Shown here in pieces: positions 1 to 7,235 of a DNA stretch of 17,927 nt (the first letter of the stretch is position 1; every line of letters starts with the position of its first letter). The translations under genes were made by a program, and so were the position numbers. The notes beneath the pieces were generated by a model, which was not told the DNA's origin, did not search any database, and was given only the letters and a program-made list of their open reading frames with translations. This stretch comes from Desulfomonile sp. (lineage in GTDB: Bacteria > Desulfobacterota > Desulfomonilia > Desulfomonilales > Desulfomonilaceae): positions 1 to 17,927 of the forward strand of contig JAIWNO010000250.1 in the NCBI GenBank assembly GCA_020216785.1. Direction: 5' to 3'.

Positions 1-2859
1 AGACGCCTCTGTGTGAGCTACAAAAAAACAGACCAGTTCGAGCAGGCGGCGATAGCCTGGGAGAAGGTCAAAGCCCTGGGCGGTCTGAAGACCCCGGATG
101 ATTACGCTCTTGGTATCGAGATTCTCACCGCACAGGGAAAGTATGCGCTCGCGGCAGAGACCTGCCTGCAGCTGATTGCCATGGAGACCGATGAAGACAA
201 ACTGTACGAGATCCGTAAAAGCCTCTTCGAAATTTATCGCAGAAGCAAGAATGCCGAAAAGCTCGTGGAACTTGCCGCAGAAATCCTTGCGGGCGGCACG
301 TCCGAGCCGGAACTCGTCAGTGACACTGTGCGATTCCTGGTTGCCGAGGACAAGACCGATCTGGCGGTCAAATCGAACAACCGAGAGATAATTTCCCGGA
401 TCGCCGAGGAGTTTCTCGAAGAGAAAGCCATGACTCCCCAGGCGGAGCGAATTTACAGGAAATATCTTGAATACGACCGCACCGATCAACGCGTCCACCG
501 AATACTCGCGGAAATGGCCACAAAGGAAGGGGATTTCCGCAAGGCAGTCAGCCAGCTGACCATCCTCCATCAGCTCGACAAGGAAAATCCCGAAGAATAC
601 GTTGAACAGGCCGCCAAACTCTATGTGGACAATGGGCGGGTCGCTGACGCTCTGGCCGAAGGCAATCCGAAAATCATTCGGAAGATCGCCCAGATCTATC
701 TATCCAATTCCGCGGTGAACCCCGATGCGGTGGCCGTATACGAAAAGGTGCTCGAAACACAGCCGCGCCTGGTCGGCATCAACAAGATGCTCAGCACGGT
801 CTACCTGACCAGAGGGGACCTCGATCGCTATATGGAGAAGCTGCGGCTGCTCCACGAAATCGACGGCACCAATCACGACTATTTGGCGGACCTTGCCAAG
901 TGCATTGTCGATAACGACCTAATCGACGCGACACTCCGGGAGGGCAACCGCGAACTCAACATCAAGATCCTCAAAGAGCTGATCAAGCGTGAGGCGTCGG
1001 ACGACCGTGCCGTAGCGATCTTCGAAAAGCTCGTTCGCCACGACCCGGAAAATGTACTCCTGCAAGGCGCACTGGCAAAGGCTTACGAGGGCCGCGGCGA
1101 CTACCGGCGGGCCTTCGACACGCTCGTGACTCTGGCCAGGCTCAAACCCGAGGACAAAGAGGTCCCCCAACGAGCTGCGGCAATCGCAGTGCAACACAAC
1201 CTTCTTGACGACGTGGTGCAGAAGGCGCACGGAATGCTCCTGCAAATTACCGCTCGCGAACTGATCAAGAGAAACGTTGTAAGTTCCGATTGCAGACAGG
1301 TCCTCGCCAAGGCGCTTCAAGAAAGCCCTGGCGACGAGCGGCTTAAGAGCTATCTGGACACGCTTCCCACTGCCCGAGCGGCTGTGCCTCGCGCCTCCGC
1401 GGCACCTGCGCCGGGGCCGATTGCACTTGAGTTGACGGAATCGTCCGAGCCGATCATCATCCTTACTCGTGAGGAGCAACCGGCTCCGCCTCCGAAAGAA
1501 AAGAAGGTGACCCCACCGCCTTCTCTGCCGCCGAAGCCGCTGCCCGCGCCTCAGAAAGAGGTACCTCCACGACCACCGCGGCCTGAGAAGCAGAAACCAC
1601 CTGAAATTGCAAAGACGGCCCCTCCGCCTCCAAGCGAAGAGCAGGCAGTTAACGCAAAAACCTCCAAGATTCCGGTTTACCAGCCGGGGCCCGTCACGAC
1701 CTTTGTTTCAGCACACGAAAATGAGATGACTCAGGCTGAGATAAAACCAAAGCAGGTGATTGATTACCGCATAACGCCGGAGGCCCCCTCTTCCGGCAGA
1801 CCTGTGACCACGTTCGTGACGGCTCACGACAAGGAAGTGTCCGAGCCTGAGTTCGGCGACCAGGTGATCGAAGTCAAGACGCCGCCCAAACTCTTTTCCT
1901 CGGAAGCCCCCGTCACCACGTTTGTATCCGGATTTGACAAGACCGGGCCGCGCATCCAATACCGTGAAGAAGACCTTTTCCGCGCTCTCGCCGGCGGTAT
2001 GGCTTACTTGCCGGAAGAGGAGATTTCCTCGGACGGGTGGGGAGTCTGGAAGAAGGCCGTAGAGGTCAATACAGGACGACGCCAGCTCATTAGGGCGCTT
2101 GATCCGACGCTCATGAAGAGCGAGCTTATGGAAGAAGAGGCAATGGAGCAGTTCGTGGTCGGCGTGAGTCGTCTGGCTTCGATCCTCAAGCACCAGAATA
2201 TCCTCGAACTCCAGGACGTCGTCTCGGGACCCGGAAAGCAGCCCGGACTCGTGCACGCATGCATGGATCGCTCATTGCAGCATATCCTTGAATCACCGAG
2301 CAGGCCCGACCTGGGAACGCTGCTTACATGGGTGCGGCAAATCGTAAGCGCCCTCGCCTTCGCGGAGAGCTTGACGGGGCTGAGGGGTGAATTCCAGGCT
2401 GTCCGCCATCTCCATATCGACCCAAAGCATATCTTCGTGAGCGAAGACCTGACGGAGTGCAAGCTAACGGGACTCGGTTTTACACAGGTTTACCGCGCAA
2501 CCTTGAGGGTGCCGCGTGCCCGGTGGCAAGATCCGGGAGCAAACCCGGCCTTCATGGCGCCGGAATTATTCCGCGCCAAGCCCTCGGAGTCCGACGAACA
2601 GGTCGCAGATGTCTATTCGCTGGGCATACTCATGTACGTTATGTTCACGGGGATGCTTCCTTTTGATGGTCCATCTACGGATGACTTCAAGTTCCAACAC
2701 ACAAAAATTTTTCCTTCGCCCCCTCGTCTCGCCAATCCCACGCTTCCGGACTGGATCGAATCGCTTGTGCTCGTGTGCCTGGAGAAAGACCCGGGCAAGC
2801 GTTGGAAAAACGCTGCTGAGATCGAACGGGTGCTTAACCGGAACATGAAAGGCGTCTAA
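1..2859 (+). CDS. TPR scaffold with C-terminal pseudokinase domain (5' partial)
   Basis: The frame is open to the window edge, no ribosome binding site precedes the first GTG (position 13), and helical repeats begin at once, so the true N-terminus probably lies upstream. Counting from that GTG: residues 1-450 are TPR-like helices, with a larger unit of about 95 residues repeating near 119, 215 and 308; 450-555 is a Pro/Lys-rich linker; three PVTTFV motifs start at 560, 597 and 633; about 655-943 is a kinase fold. The C-lobe is well kept (FMAPE at 847-851, DVYSLG from 866, a CLEKDP..RW motif near the end). The catalytic parts are lost: HRDLKPxN reads HLHIDPKH (799-806), DFG reads GLG (820-822), and the beta3 lysine position appears to be Arg694. 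It is probably a cytoplasmic scaffold or sensor rather than an active kinase. No transmembrane segment is evident. Partners are unknown. Confidence 0.9.
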   Translation, partial: RRLCVSYKKTDQFEQAAIAWEKVKALGGLKTPDDYALGIEILTAQGKYALAAETCLQLIAMETDEDKLYEIRKSLFEIYRRSKNAEKLVELAAEILAGGTSEPELVSDTVRFLVAEDKTDLAVKSNNREIISRIAEEFLEEKAMTPQAERIYRKYLEYDRTDQRVHRILAEMATKEGDFRKAVSQLTILHQLDKENPEEYVEQAAKLYVDNGRVADALAEGNPKIIRKIAQIYLSNSAVNPDAVAVYEKVLETQPRLVGINKMLSTVYLTRGDLDRYMEKLRLLHEIDGTNHDYLADLAKCIVDNDLIDATLREGNRELNIKILKELIKREASDDRAVAIFEKLVRHDPENVLLQGALAKAYEGRGDYRRAFDTLVTLARLKPEDKEVPQRAAAIAVQHNLLDDVVQKAHGMLLQITARELIKRNVVSSDCRQVLAKALQESPGDERLKSYLDTLPTARAAVPRASAAPAPGPIALELTESSEPIIILTREEQPAPPPKEKKVTPPPSLPPKPLPAPQKEVPPRPPRPEKQKPPEIAKTAPPPPSEEQAVNAKTSKIPVYQPGPVTTFVSAHENEMTQAEIKPKQVIDYRITPEAPSSGRPVTTFVTAHDKEVSEPEFGDQVIEVKTPPKLFSSEAPVTTFVSGFDKTGPRIQYREEDLFRALAGGMAYLPEEEISSDGWGVWKKAVEVNTGRRQLIRALDPTLMKSELMEEEAMEQFVVGVSRLASILKHQNILELQDVVSGPGKQPGLVHACMDRSLQHILESPSRPDLGTLLTWVRQIVSALAFAESLTGLRGEFQAVRHLHIDPKHIFVSEDLTECKLTGLGFTQVYRATLRVPRARWQDPGANPAFMAPELFRAKPSESDEQVADVYSLGILMYVMFTGMLPFDGPSTDDFKFQHTKIFPSPPRLANPTLPDWIESLVLVCLEKDPGKRWKNAAEIERVLNRNMKGV
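1690..1932 (+). repeat. Three PVTTFV linker motifs in the pseudokinase protein
   Basis: The encoded motif PVTTFV(S/T)(A/G) followed by a charged tetrapeptide occurs three times, with Pro at residues 560, 597 and 633 (spacings 37 and 36). The DNA copies differ at synonymous sites while the peptide is kept, and the intervening residues are poorly conserved. This pattern suggests selected short linear motifs, possibly docking or modification sites, in a disordered linker just before the kinase-like domain. Confidence 0.75.
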
Positions 2860-2863
2860 CGGC

Positions 2864-2900
2864 CTCTCTCATGGCAGAGAGATTTGCCGCGCGCTGCGGC
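2864..2900. terminator. Possible hairpins between convergent genes
   Basis: The 47-bp gap between the pseudokinase stop and the end of the minus-strand four-cysteine gene holds two small inverted repeats. CTCTCT/AGAGAG has a 6-nt loop (2864-2881) and GCCGC/GCGGC has a 5-nt loop (2886-2900). Neither is followed by a clear U-tract on either strand, so a role in bidirectional termination is only a guess from position. Confidence 0.25.
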
Positions 2901-2906
2901 GAGGTC

Positions 2907-3191
2907 TCATGCTACCCATGCATCACTGTAGGTCTGATCGGCAGCGGGTGTGTAGCATTCAACCTTGTTTTCGTGGCTTTTGATGTACTTGGCAAGCACC
3001 TTGCAATGTCTGCATGGATTGTAATCGGACTGGTGTCGAGTAACTTTGCCTCTGGCCCTTGTTGACATCTGAATCTTCAGGTCCTGCATGTCATGGTACA
3101 TGCGCACACAATGCCGAATACTCCATCTACCTTTGAATACTCGGCAGGTCACCGCATATTCTTCAAGCCACAATTGCTGGTCCGTATTCAT
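2907..3191 (-). CDS. Small four-cysteine protein, paralogue of 14854-15063
   Basis: A 94-residue protein of no family I can name. I place the start at the ATG at 3191 because a purine-rich GGGAGGG sits 5 nt upstream; the frame extends further upstream but that part has no likeness to the paralogue. Cysteines are at 16, 28, 60 and 63, giving C-x11-C, a basic stretch, then C-x2-C, which suggests a bound zinc. The second small gene in this window shares an N-terminal Trp-Leu, the FKGRW-type motif (19-23), the same C-x11-C spacing and the late C-x2-C, so the two are homologues. The net charge is basic, compatible with nucleic-acid binding. This copy has about 25 extra residues after the last CxxC. 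It is convergent with the pseudokinase gene. Function is unknown. Confidence 0.72.
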   Translation of the reverse strand: MNTDQQLWLEEYAVTCRVFKGRWSIRHCVRMYHDMQDLKIQMSTRARGKVTRHQSDYNPCRHCKVLAKYIKSHENKVECYTPAADQTYSDAWVA

Positions 3192-3512
3192 GGCGACCCT
3201 CCCTCCCGGGCGAAGCATCAATAGGTTTGGCGCCGTGTCGCAGCGCAGCTTTCGGTTTACGGCCAACGAACCGGGGGTCAGTCCGTACGACAATCCGCAT
3301 GGGGAAATGTTCCTCGTGCGCATAGTTCCAAGCGGAAAATGGTACTTCTTGAGTACGGGGCCAATCGATCACAGCGGAAGTTGCCGAATGTCATTTCACC
3401 GCAGAGAAGGTGGAGAATCCTGCGTGCCGGGGCAGCGAAATCCGTGCTTCAACGTTGACTGTTTTGCGTTTTGGTGCTACGTTCCAGCATTAGGAGGTAT
3501 GGAAGGGCTGCG
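3192..3512. other. Divergent intergenic region, no confident gene
   Basis: This 321-bp gap separates the minus-strand four-cysteine gene from the plus-strand M23 gene. A weak plus-strand promoter candidate is TTGACT at 3455-3460 with TACGTT 17 nt later. A minus-strand frame at 3163-3372 (GTG start, or ATG at 3297) reads as 69 residues and overlaps the start of the four-cysteine gene by 29 bp. It has no clear ribosome binding site at the GTG and no recognisable motif, so I do not call it a gene. No strong minus-strand promoter was seen. Confidence 0.4.
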
Positions 3513-4913
3513 ATGCGCACTTCAAGGCCTACCCTCATTTCCACGTTTCCGCGGCGGGGCGGGTTCTCCGTGAGGACTGTGCTCGTCCTGTTTGTTGTAC
3601 TGGCCGCGTTGGCGAGCATGGGATACGTGTTCCTTGCGCCCATGTCGGCTGAGGGTACTCCCTTCACCTTCCGCATTTTGACTTCTTTGCTCGGCAATGA
3701 TGACGAAGCCGTGGCCGAAGCGCCCGCTGTCGAAGAGGACGCCGAGAGCGGCGCCTCCCTCGAAGAGGGCGCGGTGGAGGTCACCGAGTATACCGGCGAA
3801 GATGACTCGCTCATCTCTTTGCTCGGCTCGAACATCGCAGACGAGGAATCTGCGGCTCAAGTGGCGCGCAGCCTTGCAGCCGTGATCAAGCAAAGCGGGA
3901 AGAAGACTTTCAGCCCGACGACTACCCTTGCACCGGATACCAGGTGCTCTATCACCATGGACGGCAAGGGCAAATTCCTCAGAACCACCGTGGAACTGGA
4001 TCCTTCAAATGTGTTCCACGCGGTTAGTGAGAACGGCATAATCAGATCGTGGAAAGAAGAGGTCGTGCTGGACTTCAAGCCGGAAGTCGTCACGATCAGG
4101 ATGGATAACACTTTCATCGACTCCGTCCTCAAAGCAGGCGAAACGAAGGAACTGGCCGGAGAGCTTGGTAACAAAGTGTTCAAATGGGACATCGACTTCC
4201 AGTCCGAGTCCTTCAAGGGTGACATTTGCCGGGTATTGGTAGAGCGCCGGTACGCTGACGATCGCCCATCGGGTTACGGACGTGTTCTCTGTGCCGTATA
4301 CGACGGGAAGAAGACCGGGCGCAAAACAGCGGTCCTTTTCAACGGCACGTACTACGACGAAAAGGGACAGGAGCTGAAGAAAGAATCCCTCCGCTCCCCT
4401 CTCGGTATCACGCTCCGGGTGACTTCAAAGTTTGGGCAGCGATTTCACCCCATTTACAAACGCTGGAAGCACCACGACGGGGTGGATTATGCGGCCCCAC
4501 GGGGAACACCGGTCTGGGCCATCGCTTCGGGCACGGTGACATTTGCGGGTTGGGGAAACGGCTACGGCAACTATGTGTGCGTCCGACACGACAACGGGAC
4601 CGAGAGCCGATACGGTCACCTGCATCGCTTCTACGTTCGCAAGGGACAGCGGGTAAAACAAAAAGACAGAATCGGACTGGTAGGGACAACGGGCGATGCC
4701 ACCGGGCCGCACCTCCATTTCGAGTTCCGCACAGCCAAGGGTAAACTTGCCGATCCTCTAACGCTCCAGGCGAAAATGACCGCATCCGTGAAGACCGTCG
4801 CCGCGCCGCTCAAAGGTCGCTTCGAACAGGTAGCTCAGGAGCGGCTGAGAATGCTCGACACCCAAATAGCCTCGACCGAAGCGATAGAGCGCGCAGGAGT
4901 ACGGCTGCGGTAA
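3513..4913 (+). CDS. Membrane-anchored M23 (LytM-type) murein endopeptidase
   Basis: Predicted zinc metallopeptidase that cleaves peptide crosslinks in peptidoglycan, resembling the MepM/Csd3 type. I start it at ATG 3513 (466 residues), where GGAAGG sits 6 nt upstream and a stronger AGGAGG at 3492-3497; an in-frame TTG at 3471 is less likely. A hydrophobic segment at about 20-42 serves as membrane anchor or uncleaved signal. Residues 50-100 are acidic, about 100-295 form the MepM-like N-terminal region, and about 296-420 form the LytM domain. Zinc ligands are visible: H321 and D325 (HDGVDY) and H402 (GPHLHFE). H369 in GHLH and H400 complete the usual catalytic set, so the enzyme should be active. 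It is close in length to E. coli MepM (440 residues). A secreted protein follows 192 bp downstream. Confidence 0.9.
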   Translation: MRTSRPTLISTFPRRGGFSVRTVLVLFVVLAALASMGYVFLAPMSAEGTPFTFRILTSLLGNDDEAVAEAPAVEEDAESGASLEEGAVEVTEYTGEDDSLISLLGSNIADEESAAQVARSLAAVIKQSGKKTFSPTTTLAPDTRCSITMDGKGKFLRTTVELDPSNVFHAVSENGIIRSWKEEVVLDFKPEVVTIRMDNTFIDSVLKAGETKELAGELGNKVFKWDIDFQSESFKGDICRVLVERRYADDRPSGYGRVLCAVYDGKKTGRKTAVLFNGTYYDEKGQELKKESLRSPLGITLRVTSKFGQRFHPIYKRWKHHDGVDYAAPRGTPVWAIASGTVTFAGWGNGYGNYVCVRHDNGTESRYGHLHRFYVRKGQRVKQKDRIGLVGTTGDATGPHLHFEFRTAKGKLADPLTLQAKMTASVKTVAAPLKGRFEQVAQERLRMLDTQIASTEAIERAGVRLR

Positions 4914-5022
4914 GGACGGCGAGAGAAACCGGTCTACCGACTGACGAGGAGATCCATCGACAAATCGGTGTATTGACTCGTCATCATCATGTGATTTTTG
5001 AACGACACTCGTTCCAGTCTCC

Positions 5023-5051
5023 TCGACTTTTCCCCTTCCTCGCGATATTAT
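5023..5051 (+). promoter_or_regulatory. Sigma70-like promoter for the secreted Q/P/M-rich gene
   Basis: TCGACT (-35, 5023-5028) and TATTAT (-10, 5046-5051) are separated by 17 nt. This would give a leader of about 50 nt ahead of the ATG at 5106. The call rests on sequence match and position only. Confidence 0.45.
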
Positions 5052-5105
5052 GCATAAATGGGAGCCTTGGGATTTCTTGGCTTACCACAAACGGAGGTGC
5101 CTCCC

Positions 5106-5633
5106 ATGAAAAGAAACTTCGCCGCTATGGCGTGCTGCATCTTCATAACAGCGGCGGCTATGCCCGCCCACGCCTTCCTGAACTACCTCTTTGGAGGGGA
5201 CTCGAGCCGGGAAGCGGTCGAGAACAGCGCGCTCGGCGATCTCCGCGCCTGGTGGACCGGGAACCCTGTGTATACGTTCGATCCTTTCTATTCGGGCCAG
5301 ACTCCGCAAGCGCCCCAAGGAAGGGCCCCTTCGGCCGGTTATGGGCAGCAGCAACCAGCGCCGATAATGCAGTACATACCACCTCAGCAGGCTCCCGCCG
5401 GCCAATACGGCCAGTACGGCCAGCCCATGCAGCCTGCCCCGCAAGCGATGTACGGACCGCCCATGCAGCAGCCCATGCCTCCCCAGGCAATGCAACAGCC
5501 GATGCCGATGCAGCCCATGCAGCCGCAGGCCTACGGAGCGCCCTACCAGGGCGGTCCCGCATTCCAGGGTGGCGCTTTGCAGTATGGTGGTGGTGAGCAG
5601 TCGGGCGGAGTACGGTACTACCAACAACAGTAA
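5106..5633 (+). CDS. Secreted Gln/Pro/Met-rich low-complexity protein
   Basis: A 175-residue protein. The start at ATG 5106 is chosen because GGAGG (5093-5097) sits 8 nt upstream and the following residues form a typical signal peptide: Met-Lys-Arg, a hydrophobic core, and a probable cleavage after PAHA (residue about 20). An in-frame ATG at 5058 would put extra residues ahead of the signal and has no ribosome binding site. The mature part begins with an ordered-looking stretch (about 21-60, with WWTGNP) and then becomes disordered, rich in Gln, Pro, Met, Gly and Tyr, with short repeats such as QQPMP and QYGQYGQP. There is one Cys pair in the signal and none in the mature part. It is likely periplasmic or extracellular. 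I recognise no family. Its location after the M23 gene hints at an envelope role. Confidence 0.75.
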   Translation: MKRNFAAMACCIFITAAAMPAHAFLNYLFGGDSSREAVENSALGDLRAWWTGNPVYTFDPFYSGQTPQAPQGRAPSAGYGQQQPAPIMQYIPPQQAPAGQYGQYGQPMQPAPQAMYGPPMQQPMPPQAMQQPMPMQPMQPQAYGAPYQGGPAFQGGALQYGGGEQSGGVRYYQQQ

Positions 5634-5834
5634 GTGGATCGCGCCTCCCCCCTTTCATGATGTTGTCGCCGGTTTGAAGGCACATTGCCGGGGAGCGTGC
5701 TCGATCATGTTCGGGAAGGCTCAGGCGCCGGAGAAGGTGTCGTAGGGGGATCGCCCGTCAGTCCGTGTGGGCCTTTGTACGAACAGAAGCGGGCGACCAG
5801 CCGGGTACCTGCTCGCTTTCCCTCCTGATGGCTT

Positions 5835-6689
5835 TTATCGCTTCGACAATGCCTTGAGCTTGGTATTGGCAACCCGCGCCTGAGATGAATGCGGGTGATC
5901 TTTGGTGAGCTTTTCGAATATAATGCGTGCCGATTGGATGTCTCCCATCTTCTCGAATGACTCGCCCTGCTTGAGGAGCGCGCTCAATTCCTTCTTCGAC
6001 CCCGGATATTCCTTGAGCACTCGATCGAACTGGAGGACTGCCTCGCCGTACATCCCCTGGCCGTACAGGCTCTCCCCCAACCAATAGGCCGCGTCCGGTG
6101 CAAATCGGCCCTTCGGGTTCCTCTGCACGATTTCTTCCAAAATCGGTGCAGCATCACGAAAGGCGCCCTTGCGCACAAGTGAGTACGCTTCCCGAAAAGC
6201 CCTCTCATCATCCTGGATTGGGGCGTTCCGGATTTCTACCCGCCCGCCCGGCGCAACCGGTGGACCCGCTGGTTCGGACGGCTCGGAAGGGGGCGCTGAT
6301 CCGCCGGGTACCGGCATTGCCGGCGGCAGCGCTCGGCCGTGCTGTGTCTGACCCGCAGGATCGATGCTCAACTGCCGTTCGATGAACGCGACACGTTCCT
6401 GCAGGTTCTTGACAACCCCTTCCTGCCCACCCGCGGCCTGCATCCGTTCAATTGCTCCTCGAAGACGCTGCAGCTCCGCGTCCATTTCGTCCATGCGCGC
6501 TGCAAGGTGCACTTGAGTCTGATCCACCGGCGGTACCATGTTTGCGGGCTTTACGTAAGGGAGCCCGGGAGAGTTGGACCTGGCAAGGCAGCCGGAAAGC
6601 GACCAACTCAACAATATTGCAAAAAAGACACCCCCGAGCGAGCGCAGGTTTCGGAAGTAATCTTTCTTGAGCGGGGACGTGTTCGGCAT
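5835..6689 (-). CDS. cpoB: CpoB/YbgF-like Tol-Pal coordinator, predicted lipoprotein
   Basis: Last gene of the tol operon, 284 residues (E. coli CpoB is 263). CpoB proteins link Tol-Pal constriction to peptidoglycan synthesis in the periplasm. Order: signal peptide with a lipobox-like LSGC (Cys34, followed by Leu, no Asp at +2, so outer-membrane sorting is expected); a heptad-like coiled-coil region at about 58-110, which in E. coli mediates trimerisation; a Pro/Gly-rich linker; and C-terminal TPR repeats from about 165 (AYWLGESLYGQGMYGEAVLQ and flanking helices). The start at 6689 lies 10 nt after the pal stop, with only a weak GAG upstream, so translation may depend on coupling to pal. The lipobox is unlike E. 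coli CpoB, which is a soluble periplasmic protein. Confidence 0.9.
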   Translation of the reverse strand: MPNTSPLKKDYFRNLRSLGGVFFAILLSWSLSGCLARSNSPGLPYVKPANMVPPVDQTQVHLAARMDEMDAELQRLRGAIERMQAAGGQEGVVKNLQERVAFIERQLSIDPAGQTQHGRALPPAMPVPGGSAPPSEPSEPAGPPVAPGGRVEIRNAPIQDDERAFREAYSLVRKGAFRDAAPILEEIVQRNPKGRFAPDAAYWLGESLYGQGMYGEAVLQFDRVLKEYPGSKKELSALLKQGESFEKMGDIQSARIIFEKLTKDHPHSSQARVANTKLKALSKR

Positions 6690-6699
6690 GGCAATTCAC

Positions 6700-7179
6700 T
6701 CAGCGGGAAGCGCGAAAATGTGCACGGCGGTTCTTGGCCCACGCAGCCTCATTGTGACCCGGATCTACAGGAAGCTCGGACCCGTACGAAACGGTGGTCG
6801 CACGGTCAGGAGATATACCCAGGCCAATGAGGTAGTCGACCACGGCACGGGCCCTCCGCTCGCCAAGCGCAAGGTTGTACTCGTCCGTGCCTCGCTCGTC
6901 GCAGTGCCCTTCAACAATGATCCTCACGTGAGGCGCTCTCCGCAGTACATCCGCATTGAACTGAAGAGCGGCCTGGGCGTCGGGAGTAAGAGTAAACTGG
7001 TCATAATCGAAGTAAATGTCCCTGAGGGTCGCCTGCACCGCCTGCACGTCCTGCTCCTGAACGCCGACACCCGGGCCCGGAATCATGGCCTGCGGTCCTC
7101 CGGGCGGCGGCTGCTTGACAATCGGTCTTGAGCAGCCCGCGCCAATGACCATTACCGCCAGAACCACGACCACGCCCAT
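6700..7179 (-). CDS. pal: Peptidoglycan-associated lipoprotein Pal
   Basis: Outer-membrane lipoprotein with an OmpA-like domain that binds diaminopimelate-containing peptidoglycan and interacts with TolB and TolA. It has 159 residues from ATG 7179, which has AGGA 8 nt upstream. The same frame runs further upstream through tolB, but that part is a shadow. The lipobox VIGAGC puts the lipidated Cys at 16, with Ser next, consistent with outer-membrane retention. A short Pro/Gly-rich tether follows, then the OmpA_C domain from about 50: the IYFDYDQ strand, and the peptidoglycan-binding GHCDERGTDEYN-LALGERRA signature close to E. coli Pal. It sits 56 nt after tolB and 10 nt before cpoB in the usual order. 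Confidence 0.96.
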   Translation of the reverse strand: MGVVVVLAVMVIGAGCSRPIVKQPPPGGPQAMIPGPGVGVQEQDVQAVQATLRDIYFDYDQFTLTPDAQAALQFNADVLRRAPHVRIIVEGHCDERGTDEYNLALGERRARAVVDYLIGLGISPDRATTVSYGSELPVDPGHNEAAWAKNRRAHFRASR

Positions 7180-7235
7180 AAGCCGGGTCCTATTATCTGC
7201 AAAGAAGTTGAGCCGGGAGTATGGCAGAGGTTTGT

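Noticed and set aside
919..1479. A 186-residue minus-strand frame opposite the TPR gene
   Set aside because: The plus strand encodes clear TPR repeats across the same bases; the antisense frame has irregular Arg/Leu-rich composition and no start signal.
3192..3323. N-terminal extension of the 94-residue four-cysteine protein
   Set aside because: Homology to the 69-residue paralogue begins at the ATG at 3191, which has a good purine-rich site; the extension has none of the family features.
3163..3372. A 69-residue minus-strand frame overlapping the start of the 94-residue four-cysteine gene
   Set aside because: It reads plausibly but has a GTG start without a ribosome site, no recognisable motif and no paralogue in the window. 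It could still be a small gene; comparative data would decide.
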